Assembly: GCA_963923035.1 (NCBI GenBank)
Contig: CAWUKT010000017.1
Span: forward strand, 1-64,000
Direction: 5' to 3'
DNA length: 64,000 nt
Source of the DNA: CAWUKT01 sp963923035
GTDB taxonomy: Bacteria; Bacteroidota; Bacteroidia; J057; JADKCL01
Shown in pieces: positions 51,716-61,801 of this stretch. Under the pieces are notes generated by a model. That model made no database searches. It worked only from the letters and a program-made list of their open reading frames with translations, and was not told where the DNA came from. Made by a program: the position numbers and the translations under genes. Each line of letters starts with the position of its first letter. Within the stretch, counting starts at the first letter, position 1.

Positions 51716-53581
51716 ATGTCAGATACTTCATTTACTACATCGAATCCCAAGAGTAGGGTAATTGAAGCGGAGATATTGATTAACGGTACTCCGCTTCCCC
51801 AAAATGTTCAGATCGAGAGCATTGAAACTTGCCATGAAATCGATCAGATCCCTACTGCAACCGTAGTCCTCAATGAAACCGGAGGTCGTAGCAACACCAA
51901 GGGGACAAAGACGGTGGGTGACGGCGAAGTCATTAAAATCCAATCGGGAGGAACCCTCTATCCTCTGGAAATCAAAATTGGTACGGTCCAAAGCAAAAAG
52001 ACCATCTTTAAAGGTCAGTGCCGGAAAAAGAAAACCGGATCTGGCCAGGGTGGCGCACCTGGTACCATTACCATCGAAGGCGAAGGCGATATCGTCAATG
52101 AGGACCAAGCGGATCAGGACCAGCACCACAAGGAAAAGAAAGACAACGAAGTCATTAAGTTGTGCTTGGGCAAAGCCGCGGGGAAAGTCGACTCGACTTC
52201 CTACAAGCATGAGTGCTTGACCCAGATGCGTTGTTCCAACTATAAGTTTGCCAAAATCCGTTCCAAGGCTGTCGGCCACGTCATGGCGCCGCAGTCCAAC
52301 GGTAAAATGGATTCTGTCAAGCCGAAGTTCACCAGCCAGGCTACTTATACCTATGGTATTGACATCCAATCTGAAGATGTCAACCTCAACGTCGATGGCG
52401 TCGCCAAGAAAGTCCGGGCCATTGCCTGGAACTCCGAGACGCAGAAGAACGAGGAAGCCATTGTCACCATCGAGGAAATTTCCGCCAACAGCCAGGGGCC
52501 GTCCCTGACTGATGTGGCCAAGATGAATGGCGATCAGGAAGTGCTGCTCCAATCACCGGTTCCGCTTCCCATGGACGAACTGAAGGTATGGGCAAAGGCT
52601 GAATGCCAGCGCCGTGCGCTGGGCCGCTATGAAGGTTCTATCACCGTTGATGGCAACTACGACCTCGAAGTCAATGGCTGCGTCAAGCTGGAAGAACTCG
52701 ATGACGACGTCAATGGCGAAGCCTACGTCACCAAAATCGAGCACAGCTACGATTCCCACGACTGGAACACCACCCTCTCTTTCGGATTGAACCCCGAAAC
52801 TGCCCAAACGGCAACCGAACAATCCGGTTCTACGGGTGTCAAGCCGCCGGCTGCCGGTGGTCAGATCGCTGGCGCTGGATCTGGTATCCAGATCGCCAAG
52901 GTGGTCAACATCTGGGAAGACCCCAAGAAAGAACACCGTGTGCAGATTGCCATTGGTGAGGTCGACGGCGACCACAACAAGTACTGGGCCCGCATCATGT
53001 CCATCCACGCCTCCAAGGAGTTCGGATGGTATATGCTCCCCGAAGTCGGTGACGAGGTATTGGTCATCTTCCTGAACGACGACCCTCGTTATCCGATCAT
53101 CATCGGTAGTATGTACAGTAAAGCCAACCAGATGCCGGTGAAGGCTGAAGGTGGAGGCGACTGGGACGGACAAAAGGACACCAACAATATCAAAGGCTTC
53201 TTCAGTAGCGCTGGTATGCAGATGCGCTTCCAGGAAAAAGACAAGATCTTCATGATCGATACTCCTGGAAAGTACTTCATTACCATTGACGAGAAGAAGG
53301 AAATCATCCGGATCGAGGACAAAACCAAGAACTGGATGGAGTTCAGCCCGAAAGGCATTGAATTTGAAACCCCCAAAGACTTCAAAATCACTGCCAAGGG
53401 CAATATCAACATCGAAGCAAAACAAGGTATTACAGTGAAGTCCGGAATGGCAACCAAGATGGAAGCCGGAACGACTTTCCTCACCAAAGCCGCCACCTCC
53501 AACACAGTACAAGGAGCTACATTCCACATTAAAGGATCATCCTTTGGGGAATGCAAAGCTGGTCTTATTAAGATCAACTAA
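51716..53581 (+). CDS. VgrG-like spike protein (Pvc8-like)
   Basis: 621 residues. N-terminal gp27-like hub (about 1-370), the OB-fold phage_base_V part at about 385-470 (IAKVVNIWEDPKKEHRVQI, GWYMLPEVGDEVLVIFLND, YPIIIGSMYSK), and a C-terminal beta-helical needle of short repeats (FEFTPKDFKITAKGNINIEA-like). This trimer forms the central spike under the tube. A PAAR tip would normally sit on its end, but no PAAR gene follows. Confidence 0.95.
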   Translation: MSDTSFTTSNPKSRVIEAEILINGTPLPQNVQIESIETCHEIDQIPTATVVLNETGGRSNTKGTKTVGDGEVIKIQSGGTLYPLEIKIGTVQSKKTIFKGQCRKKKTGSGQGGAPGTITIEGEGDIVNEDQADQDQHHKEKKDNEVIKLCLGKAAGKVDSTSYKHECLTQMRCSNYKFAKIRSKAVGHVMAPQSNGKMDSVKPKFTSQATYTYGIDIQSEDVNLNVDGVAKKVRAIAWNSETQKNEEAIVTIEEISANSQGPSLTDVAKMNGDQEVLLQSPVPLPMDELKVWAKAECQRRALGRYEGSITVDGNYDLEVNGCVKLEELDDDVNGEAYVTKIEHSYDSHDWNTTLSFGLNPETAQTATEQSGSTGVKPPAAGGQIAGAGSGIQIAKVVNIWEDPKKEHRVQIAIGEVDGDHNKYWARIMSIHASKEFGWYMLPEVGDEVLVIFLNDDPRYPIIIGSMYSKANQMPVKAEGGGDWDGQKDTNNIKGFFSSAGMQMRFQEKDKIFMIDTPGKYFITIDEKKEIIRIEDKTKNWMEFSPKGIEFETPKDFKITAKGNINIEAKQGITVKSGMATKMEAGTTFLTKAATSNTVQGATFHIKGSSFGECKAGLIKIN

Positions 53582-53595
53582 ATAAGAATTCTCAC

Positions 53596-54015
53596 ATGAA
53601 AGATGAAGCATCTTTCCTTGGTCGGGGCTGGAGTTTTCCGCCCCGTTTCAATGACCGTATGAATGAGCTGGAACTGGTTGAATCCGAAGAGGATATCAGA
53701 GAAAGTCTCACCATTTTATTCTCGACCCGAAAAGGTGAACGCTTTGCGTTTCCCGAATTCGGGTCGGGAGTTCATGAGCTGATCCTGGAGACCATGAACC
53801 CCGCCCTCGAAGACGAGATCGTGACTGCAGTCAAGACGGCGATTCAAATTTATGAGCCTCGGGTAGATGTGACCGATGTGAACGTTGAGTTTGTAGAGGA
53901 GGAAGGGATTGTATATGTGGGAATAGAATATTTAATTAGAGCGATCAACGTTCGAACCAACATGGTTTATCCGTTCTACAAGTTGGAAGGTACCGACTTG
54001 CCCAAAAACATCTAA
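53596..54015 (+). CDS. gp25-like baseplate protein (Pvc9-like)
   Basis: 139 residues. GPW/gp25 family: ESLTILFSTRKGERFAFPEFGSG in the N-terminal third and RAINVRTNMVYPFY at the end. It acts as the start point of sheath polymerisation in the baseplate. Stop is 32 nt before the next gene; in Photorhabdus loci a PAAR gene (Pvc10) would lie here. Confidence 0.95.
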   Translation: MKDEASFLGRGWSFPPRFNDRMNELELVESEEDIRESLTILFSTRKGERFAFPEFGSGVHELILETMNPALEDEIVTAVKTAIQIYEPRVDVTDVNVEFVEEEGIVYVGIEYLIRAINVRTNMVYPFYKLEGTDLPKNI

Positions 54016-54047
54016 TCAAATCACCATTACCAGGGCTTTTGTGAACT

Positions 54048-57000
54048 ATGGGCGTACACCGACAAAATTTTACACCCCAGAGAAAAGGCACTTCTCAATT
54101 TTCCAGGCTGTCACCCAAACTTCTCCCCGAATACTTCAGTGTTGACGAACGGTCGCTGAGCGATCTGTTGGCATTTACCCGTGACTTTGCCCGTTACATC
54201 GATTTCCACAGTGTTAACGACAACGAAGAAACGGAACGGAATTGGGAGGCCATCTTTTCCAAAGACATCTCTGTTCTGATCGCATCCATCATCAGTGTGG
54301 ACGTCGGAGCAATTGACCGGGGATTTGAATTTCAGGTCCAAAAGGTCCAGGCCTCTTACGATCCGGATGAGAAGCTGATCGCCTTCGAAGAACTCCTCGA
54401 ATACATCATCGGCAAGGCCAAATGGTTCCTCGATTGGTACAAGCAATTGATGTCCTTGAATGGACTGCCGGGATCCTTGGAAAATGACGCCGAGGTCGAA
54501 CTCTGGAAGGTCATCGACCAGAAATTGCGGGATGGCCTGATCAATATCAACGGGATCGTCTCCCAAGCCCCTGAGGTTGATATTATCCTCAACCGCCAGG
54601 ATGCTCCCTTCACGGAGTATGGCTTTGATGAGCTCCCCGAGGACCTGGGCGATCTCCTGCGTGGCGAATCCATGATGGGGCGCCTCGAAACGGGCTTGGT
54701 GGAACTGCGATCGGTCTACCACATCGTATTCAACTGCTTCGTTTACTCGAAGAGCCATTTCCAGACCTTGTTTGAACGTTCGCTCGAAGAAAAGCACAAC
54801 CACCACCCCGATGTCGCGATGATGGTTGTGTTTTTGCGTTTGTTTGAATACGCGCAGAAGGACCTGAATGAAATTACCCTTCGCCACCTCGAATACTACT
54901 ACCGGAAAATCCTGCTTCAGGAGTACCGTCCCCCGCTCAGCGATGTGGTCCACCTCTGTTTTGAGTTGACCGTTTACGCCGAATCCACCCGGATTCCCCA
55001 GGGTACCAAGCTCTTTGCAGGTAGGGATGAGAATGGGATCGAGATTCGGTATCAAACCACTGAGGAAGTCGAAGTCAACAAGGCCGAGGTTTCCTCGCTG
55101 AAATCGGTCTTTATCTCCCGCGTACTTGAAGGCCAGACCTATACCTATCGTTTGGTGACGGGCCTGTACAGTGCTCCGGTGGCCAACTCCCTTGATGGGC
55201 GCGGCGCCCCCTTCGGCACCAACCAGAACGATTGGGCCCTGTTTGGGGAAGAACAGTACAAGAGCGGTCGGACGACCATGCAGTTCGCCGACATGGGATT
55301 TGCCATCTCCAGCCCCATGTTGGTGCTGCGGGAAGGCAAGCGCAAAGTCTTGTTCGACATTGAGTTCTCGGAAGCTCCCGGAGCCGAGGGGACTTACATG
55401 AAGTTGATTGAAGACCTGAAGGAAGGAAACGATGAAGAAGATCTACATACTGCATTCTTCGAAGTCTTTGGCCGTGGCCGTGACTTCGCCTTCAACGTAG
55501 AAATCAGTACCGAATCGGGCTGGGTCGATGTGGCGGACGTCGCATCGAATACCCTGTACATGGAATCGCGGCCCTGGGACTGGAACAAATTCCGGATTGG
55601 TTTTACCATTCCCGCTTCCGTTCCGCCCATTGTCCCCATCAACCCCGCCGTCATGAAGAATGATGGCTATACCACCCGTTTCCCGGTCGTCAAATTCCGC
55701 CTCAATCCCCAAAAGAACCCATTTGCCTATACCTTCCTCGAAACCCTGCGCTTCGAGACCATCGAAATTACCGTGGAGGTGGACCGGGTGAAGGACCTGG
55801 TGATTTTCAACGATCTGGGCCGTCTGGATCCTTCCCAGCCTTTCCAGGCCATGGGAGCCATTCCGCAGGTGGGATCCTATATGTTGGTGGGAAATGCCGA
55901 GGTATTCAAAAAGGACCTCGACTATATCCGGTTCCACGTCAATTGGCTGAACCTGCCCTCCAAAGGCTTGCGGGCCTACTACGAAGATTATTTTGAGACG
56001 GAGATTGAGATCGACGAATCAAAATTCAAGGTGGACCTTACCGCGTTGTCGGGCTATGAATTCAAGCCCGATCCCGATGACGCTCACCTGGAATACCAAT
56101 TGTTTCCCCAGGACCCCACCACGACCCACAGCTATTTCGAACTGGAGGATCCCCGTCGTCTGCAAATTCGCCCCAATCCCGATTTGGGCCGGGTGGAACA
56201 CTACGACAACCAGACTCCGGTGGGCTTCTTTAAGCTCGAATTGACCGAGCCCAAACTGGCCTTTGGACATTCCCTCTACCAGGAGCGGATGACCGAGGTC
56301 GCCATGCACAACTCGAATCTGGATGAGGAAGAACAAAAAAGATTCCCCAACCCACCATTCTCCCCCATTGCCCAGTCCATCGAGCTGAGCTACAAAGCCT
56401 CCGACAAGATTGTATTCGAGCAATACGATCCCATGAGTCGGAATGAAATCTACCATATACACCCCTTTGGGGTGGTTCCGATCTATACCCGCGGAAATCT
56501 CCAGTCCAAGGATGCCCCCTTCATCCCGTCTTACGGCCAGGATGGATACCTCTACCTGGGCCTGAAGGACCTGAATCCCCCGGAAGAGATTTCCCTGTTG
56601 TTCCAGTTGGCGGCGGGTCGTACGACCTTCACCGCCCAATTGCCGGCCATCACGTGGAGCTACCTGACCAATTCTGGCTGGGAAGACCTGCGCACGATTG
56701 ACCTGCTGTCGGATACCACGGAGAGCTTTACCAAGACGGGCATCGTCCGCTTGCGTCTCCCGTCCAGTATCAGCAGCGTCAACCCTGAATTGCCTCGGGG
56801 ATTGCACTGGTTGCGCGTGTCCATCATCGGCAATACCGATGCCGTTTCCAGAGCCCTGGAGATCCGGGCCCAGGCCGTCCAGGCCGAATGGTTCCAGGAT
56901 CCGCGGATTTCGCCGGATCGCCTGAAGCAACCGCTTCCCCAGGACACCATCGACCAGGTGTTGGACCGCATCCCCGAGGTGCGCCGTCCCCACCAGCCGT

Positions 57001-57890
57001 ATCCCTCCTTCAATGCCCGGGCCGAAGAGACGCAGCACGAATTCTTCCAACGGGTCAGTGAGCGCCTGCGCCACAAGAACCGCGCGATTACGCACTACGA
57101 TTTCGAGCGGATCATTTTGGGAGAGTACCACACCATTGCCCAGGTCAAGTGCCTCAGCAATATTACGGACCCCGATTATGTATTCCCGGGGGACCTGCGG
57201 ATTGTGGTGGTGCCGGGCCGGAGCCAGTCGACCGACTCTCTGACCCCAAAGGTGAACCACGGCACCCTCCTCGAAATCCAGAATTACCTGGAAGATCGAA
57301 GTTCTTCTTTTGTAAAACCGAGGGTGAGCAACCCCTCATATGAATATGTCCGAGTCAATTGCCGGGTCAAGTTTGCCAATCGAAAAAACAACGGTGAGTC
57401 CCTGGAGAAACTCCGGGAAGACATCAAGCGTTTCATCTGTCCTTGGTTGGGCAAGGGAGAAGGTGAAATCGAAATCGGTGGCAATATCAAGGTAGAGGAA
57501 CTCTACCGCTTTATCCGGTCCCTTCCCTATGTCGATTTTGTAACCAAGTTTGCAGTCCTCCATTTCTATGTTGAAGACGAATCCACTGGCGTCTACTCTC
57601 TGAAGAGTACCGCCGACCCCCGTCTCAGCGAAGATGAGCGATCTTATATCCGATCAAACAAGCCTTGGTCGGTATTGATTCCTGACCGGGATCACGAGAT
57701 CGAGTTCACCGATCGGGAGATGCATGTCGCTCCGGAATTCAATCTTGAACCGGTCGACTTCCAGGGTAGATTCCAGATATCGCCACACTTGATCAAGATT
57801 TTGCCCAAGCCCGAAATCCCCAGCGATAATCCAAACATCCGTTATGATCAAGAAGATACGCTCCGTATATTTGTTGACATACCCGACTGA
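54048..57890 (+). CDS. Baseplate J/gp6-like protein (Pvc11-like)
   Basis: 1280 residues, long for the group. N-terminal helical part (about 1-300), a large beta-rich middle, and the baseplate J core near 1000-1230 (HEFFQRVSERLRHKNRAITHYDFERIILGEYHTIAQVKC, LGKGEGEIEIGGNIKVEELYRFIRSLPYVDFV). Forms the wedge ring of the baseplate with the gp7-like protein. Confidence 0.93.
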   Translation: MGVHRQNFTPQRKGTSQFSRLSPKLLPEYFSVDERSLSDLLAFTRDFARYIDFHSVNDNEETERNWEAIFSKDISVLIASIISVDVGAIDRGFEFQVQKVQASYDPDEKLIAFEELLEYIIGKAKWFLDWYKQLMSLNGLPGSLENDAEVELWKVIDQKLRDGLININGIVSQAPEVDIILNRQDAPFTEYGFDELPEDLGDLLRGESMMGRLETGLVELRSVYHIVFNCFVYSKSHFQTLFERSLEEKHNHHPDVAMMVVFLRLFEYAQKDLNEITLRHLEYYYRKILLQEYRPPLSDVVHLCFELTVYAESTRIPQGTKLFAGRDENGIEIRYQTTEEVEVNKAEVSSLKSVFISRVLEGQTYTYRLVTGLYSAPVANSLDGRGAPFGTNQNDWALFGEEQYKSGRTTMQFADMGFAISSPMLVLREGKRKVLFDIEFSEAPGAEGTYMKLIEDLKEGNDEEDLHTAFFEVFGRGRDFAFNVEISTESGWVDVADVASNTLYMESRPWDWNKFRIGFTIPASVPPIVPINPAVMKNDGYTTRFPVVKFRLNPQKNPFAYTFLETLRFETIEITVEVDRVKDLVIFNDLGRLDPSQPFQAMGAIPQVGSYMLVGNAEVFKKDLDYIRFHVNWLNLPSKGLRAYYEDYFETEIEIDESKFKVDLTALSGYEFKPDPDDAHLEYQLFPQDPTTTHSYFELEDPRRLQIRPNPDLGRVEHYDNQTPVGFFKLELTEPKLAFGHSLYQERMTEVAMHNSNLDEEEQKRFPNPPFSPIAQSIELSYKASDKIVFEQYDPMSRNEIYHIHPFGVVPIYTRGNLQSKDAPFIPSYGQDGYLYLGLKDLNPPEEISLLFQLAAGRTTFTAQLPAITWSYLTNSGWEDLRTIDLLSDTTESFTKTGIVRLRLPSSISSVNPELPRGLHWLRVSIIGNTDAVSRALEIRAQAVQAEWFQDPRISPDRLKQPLPQDTIDQVLDRIPEVRRPHQPYPSFNARAEETQHEFFQRVSERLRHKNRAITHYDFERIILGEYHTIAQVKCLSNITDPDYVFPGDLRIVVVPGRSQSTDSLTPKVNHGTLLEIQNYLEDRSSSFVKPRVSNPSYEYVRVNCRVKFANRKNNGESLEKLREDIKRFICPWLGKGEGEIEIGGNIKVEELYRFIRSLPYVDFVTKFAVLHFYVEDESTGVYSLKSTADPRLSEDERSYIRSNKPWSVLIPDRDHEIEFTDREMHVAPEFNLEPVDFQGRFQISPHLIKILPKPEIPSDNPNIRYDQEDTLRIFVDIPD

Positions 57891-57898
57891 AAAGTGAT

Positions 57899-58771
57899 AT
57901 GGAAGGAAGAGCACAGTTAAAGAAAAAGTTTGAAGCGGCCAACATTGGTTACGAGTCTTACCGTGCCCTCATTGATTCCAGTATCAATAAAAAGGACGAC
58001 GGTATTGACATCGACGAAATCGATGGCCTGCGACTTTCCCCCAACAGTGATTCGGCTCGACTCCTCAGTTTGTTCAGCGACCGGACAGCCAACTCTGCCG
58101 AGTGGTTCATCCGTCTGAACCCCGATAACAATCGGGGCCTGGATATTTCCAGTGAACGTACCGAAGGCCGTTCCCTGTTCCTGACCGTTGACGAGAACGA
58201 TCTGGACGAGGAAATGCAGCCCACCATCAAGGTGGGCATTGGCAATATGAAGCCCCAGTACACCCTTGATGTGGATGGCACCGTAGCCATGCACGCCCGG
58301 GTAGGTACCTTCAAGGCTTCCTCCATCCCCGCCGACAAACAGTGGCATACCATCCTGAGTGAATCGGATGGGTTAACTGACTGTCAGGCCTACGAGATTT
58401 TTGCCCACATCTACGACAACGACTCCGAGCGCTACGCCCTGACCTATGCGACCCTCCTGATCGCCAAGGGACGCCGCGGAGAACGTATAAAAATTACCCG
58501 GGCCTCCAGCCGATACCTGTGGGGGCGCTTCCTGAACCGCATCAAGTTCCGAATCAAGCGGGAATACGGGAAGGACGTTGTGCAAATGAAAGCCCGGGAC
58601 CACTACGGCTTTTCTACCACCGGTAAACCCAAGTCCATCTTTTTCCGGATCACCAAGCTCTGGGACCGCGACTTCGAAAACGATGGTTACAGTGAAAAGC
58701 GCAACGTGAAACAAACGATGCCCAAGCGCATCAAGATTCGGAACGCCAACCAGCTCCGCACAGAGGATTGA
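57899..58771 (+). CDS. Fibre-like protein of the eCIS locus
   Basis: 290 residues. Middle motif VGIGNMKPQYTLDVDGTVAMHARVGTF is of the type found in phage tail-fibre and endosialidase-chaperone-bearing proteins (VGIGTxxPxYxLDVxG). The C-terminal 120 residues are basic. Position between gp6- and gp7-like genes differs from Photorhabdus, where the fibre gene (Pvc13) follows gp7. A receptor-binding role is inferred from the motif alone. Confidence 0.6.
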   Translation: MEGRAQLKKKFEAANIGYESYRALIDSSINKKDDGIDIDEIDGLRLSPNSDSARLLSLFSDRTANSAEWFIRLNPDNNRGLDISSERTEGRSLFLTVDENDLDEEMQPTIKVGIGNMKPQYTLDVDGTVAMHARVGTFKASSIPADKQWHTILSESDGLTDCQAYEIFAHIYDNDSERYALTYATLLIAKGRRGERIKITRASSRYLWGRFLNRIKFRIKREYGKDVVQMKARDHYGFSTTGKPKSIFFRITKLWDRDFENDGYSEKRNVKQTMPKRIKIRNANQLRTED

Positions 58772-58825
58772 TGCTTCGAGGAGAGAGGGACTGGTTAAAC
58801 ACCTTCTGCTCAACAAAGACGAAAC

Positions 58826-61801
58826 ATGGCTCTGGAACCATCAAGTATACCCAGGGAGATCAATCTCCCCCCTAGTAAAAACTTCGAATTTCTTCGGGAA
58901 ACCGGCATCGATATTGCCCAGGAGCTATCCGGGGAGATCTGGACCGATTACAACCTCCACGATCCCGGGGTAACCATTCTCGAACAGCTTTGTCTGGCCA
59001 TCACCGAATTGGCTTACAAAGCGGGAATGAACATCGAGGACATCCTGTATTCAGAGCGGGAGGTTCCCTTTGATTCGCAGGACAATGCCTTCTTTACTCC
59101 GGAGCGCGTATTTCCTTGCAGTCCTCAAACGGTCATGGATTATCGTCGGGTCCTCATCGATCAGATGTACCCGAAGGTCAAGAATGCGTGGTTGGAGCCC
59201 CTCGAAAGTGGGGCTTTCGGTGTGAACATGTATGGCCTGTACCGGGTCAGCGTCATCTTTGACGACTCCTCCCACAATGACCTTGTTCGCTCCAAAGACG
59301 CCGTCTACCGCGAGCTGAACCGCTACCGGAATTTCTGCGAAGATTTTGAAATCATCCGGGCGTTGAGCCCGCTGCGGATGTCGGTGCGGGGCCACCTGCG
59401 GGTAGACCCCACCTTCCTGGTGGAAGACGTCCTGGCCCGGGTGCTCCACCAACTGGCCATTGCCATCAACCCCCCGATCCGTTTCCGTACCCGCAAGGAG
59501 TACGAAGAAGAAGGATTGTCGGTCGAAAGAATATTTGAAGGCCCGCTTCCCAAGCATGGATTTGTGGATGTGGACAGCCTCAAAAAGAGCGGTCTGACCC
59601 CCAATTGGTCCGTGATCCAGCCTACCCGCCTGAACAACATGATTCGGGAGATTGAAGGCGTGGAATCGGTGCAAAACCTCGAAGTTGGGGTGTACATCGA
59701 CAACTTCAAGCTGCCAGTTGGATTTAATTTGATCGAAAAATTCAAGGGCGAAGAAGAACACGACGGGTATTACCTGACGACTTTCATTGAGAAGCTCCCC
59801 CGGGGCCACCGAATCAAAGATGTCAAGAAGCCCCGCCGGGATTTGCCGGAAGACTTCTACCGCTTGCAGGAAGAGGAAGACCTCCCCGAGACGTTCTACC
59901 CGACCCTCGACATCAAAGCCGTTCTGGACCAGCGCCTCTTCACCTGCAATGTGGAAGGCCTGGAATACGACTACAACGTCGACAATGTCCGGAAGACCCT
60001 CGAACGCTACAAGGCAGAGGAGCTGACCCAATACCAGCACCCCATTGTCTACCCGCCCCACCGTCCCCGTTCGCGACGGACGGCCCGGGAGTTGGCGTAT
60101 TACTACAGCATCCAAAACCACTTCCCGGAAATCTACGGGATTGGCAACTTTGGCGTGAGCAAGAACCGGCCCGGTGATTGGCGCACCCACGCCCGCAACC
60201 TTAAAGCGTACCTGTATTTCTTTGAGCAGATCATGGCCGATTACCTGGCCCAGCTCACCGAATTCTTTCGCCTCTTCTCCCTCAGTAATACTGTCGAGCA
60301 AACTTATTTCCACCAGATTCCGGAAATCCCCAACCGGGAATTGATCCTCGGAGACAACAAGAAAGAGTTTGACCTCAAGGCCGTCGTGGACGAGATTTCC
60401 AAGAAATTTGATCCCGTGGGAGACCGTCGGAACCGGGCATTGGACCACCTTCTGGCCCGCTTTGGCGAGGAGTTCCTGTCGGAATCCTACAATGCCCTGA
60501 CCCGGAACACCATTGAGGAAAATCAGGTTCGGTACGAAAGTGAAATGATCCGGGCCAAGGTGAAATTCCTCGAGAACATCGTGGAACTGACCCGCGACCG
60601 CGGCCGCGGCCAGGATTACCTCGGATTTGGCGGGGGACGCGCTCCCCAGGATGCTGTATTGCACAGCAACGCCCTGCAGAAGCGCCTGGCTCTGATCTTC
60701 AACATGAAGGACTACATGCAGATGTCGCTGTCCGAAAGCGTCCGCTCCGCGGATGGCGTTTCCTTTGTGAAGGGCAAAGCCCGGAGCAAGGGCGAGAAGG
60801 GCAAGGCTGCATTCACCTTCACCGCCGCCCAGCAAGACATCCTCGCGACCGTCCTCCAGGATGGCCTCAGCCGGGACAATTTTGCGATTACCGAAAGCGC
60901 AGAAAAAGAAGGCGAATACCAGGTATTCTTCGCCCCGACCGCCGGCTACGTCGGTGGTTCGGATCCGGTATTCACCAGCACAAGCTACGATACCTGTGAA
61001 GCGGCCATCACGGCCCTTATCCGGAAGATTCGCTCCCTGAATGCGGCCAGCGAAGGCTTCCACATGATTGAAAATGTGCTCTTGCGTCCGGTGGGACGGA
61101 TCATGCACACCTTCTACCTCGTGCAGGAAGGCCGGATTTACCTGGAAACGCCCGTCATGGAACGGGACGATTTCGAGACTGATTTCCGTGACCTCCTCCT
61201 GAAGCGGGGCTTTGACTCCGAAAACTACGTCATCACCGGGAACATGGACGAAGGGTATACCCTCGTCCTGACCGAAGAGGATGGCTCCATCATTGCCTTC
61301 AAAGAAGGCTATATCGACGAAACTTCCGCTGAGCGGGAACGGGACAAGATCATTCTGCTGCTCCCGCAGCTGGAGGACAATGAACCCGCCGTCCAGATCC
61401 GGAAGGAACAGTACATCCCCAAAGGTGCATTGCTGGCGGACGACTTCTATTCGCTCCAGATCAGCGTGGTGCTGCCCGCATGGCCCGTCCGTTTCCGCAA
61501 CGAGCGCTTCCGCGCCCTGTTCGAGCAGGTCCTCAAACTGAACATCCCCACCCATACCAGTGTCAATACCTACTGGATCGACCTGGCGGAGATGTCCGAC
61601 TTCGAGAAGATCTACAACGAATGGCGGAACGAAAAAGCCAAACTCCATCCCAAACAGCCCTGGTTGGACGAACTTTCCTGGTGCATGGTAATTCTGCTGA
61701 AGTACTTTGCCAATCCCAACGACGCGTTGGTGATCAAGGAAATGCCAGCCCTGCGAGACAAACACGGACTGTCGATGAAGTTTGAAAACGATGGCGAATA
61801 A
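58826..61801 (+). CDS. gp7-like baseplate protein (Pvc12-like)
   Basis: 991 residues. N-terminal YNLHDPGVTILEQLCLAITELAYKAG is the hallmark of this family of baseplate wedge proteins. The rest is alpha/beta with the segment ENVLLRPVGRIMHTF near residue 755 and the C-terminal WLDELSWCMVILLKYF. With gp6 it builds the outer ring. The last 11 nt overlap the start of the tape-measure gene, so translation is coupled. Confidence 0.9.
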   Translation: MALEPSSIPREINLPPSKNFEFLRETGIDIAQELSGEIWTDYNLHDPGVTILEQLCLAITELAYKAGMNIEDILYSEREVPFDSQDNAFFTPERVFPCSPQTVMDYRRVLIDQMYPKVKNAWLEPLESGAFGVNMYGLYRVSVIFDDSSHNDLVRSKDAVYRELNRYRNFCEDFEIIRALSPLRMSVRGHLRVDPTFLVEDVLARVLHQLAIAINPPIRFRTRKEYEEEGLSVERIFEGPLPKHGFVDVDSLKKSGLTPNWSVIQPTRLNNMIREIEGVESVQNLEVGVYIDNFKLPVGFNLIEKFKGEEEHDGYYLTTFIEKLPRGHRIKDVKKPRRDLPEDFYRLQEEEDLPETFYPTLDIKAVLDQRLFTCNVEGLEYDYNVDNVRKTLERYKAEELTQYQHPIVYPPHRPRSRRTARELAYYYSIQNHFPEIYGIGNFGVSKNRPGDWRTHARNLKAYLYFFEQIMADYLAQLTEFFRLFSLSNTVEQTYFHQIPEIPNRELILGDNKKEFDLKAVVDEISKKFDPVGDRRNRALDHLLARFGEEFLSESYNALTRNTIEENQVRYESEMIRAKVKFLENIVELTRDRGRGQDYLGFGGGRAPQDAVLHSNALQKRLALIFNMKDYMQMSLSESVRSADGVSFVKGKARSKGEKGKAAFTFTAAQQDILATVLQDGLSRDNFAITESAEKEGEYQVFFAPTAGYVGGSDPVFTSTSYDTCEAAITALIRKIRSLNAASEGFHMIENVLLRPVGRIMHTFYLVQEGRIYLETPVMERDDFETDFRDLLLKRGFDSENYVITGNMDEGYTLVLTEEDGSIIAFKEGYIDETSAERERDKIILLLPQLEDNEPAVQIRKEQYIPKGALLADDFYSLQISVVLPAWPVRFRNERFRALFEQVLKLNIPTHTSVNTYWIDLAEMSDFEKIYNEWRNEKAKLHPKQPWLDELSWCMVILLKYFANPNDALVIKEMPALRDKHGLSMKFENDGE

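Noticed and set aside
51728..53577. Several minus-strand frames opposite the spike gene
   Set aside because: Shadows of the VgrG-like gene; no start signals or motifs.
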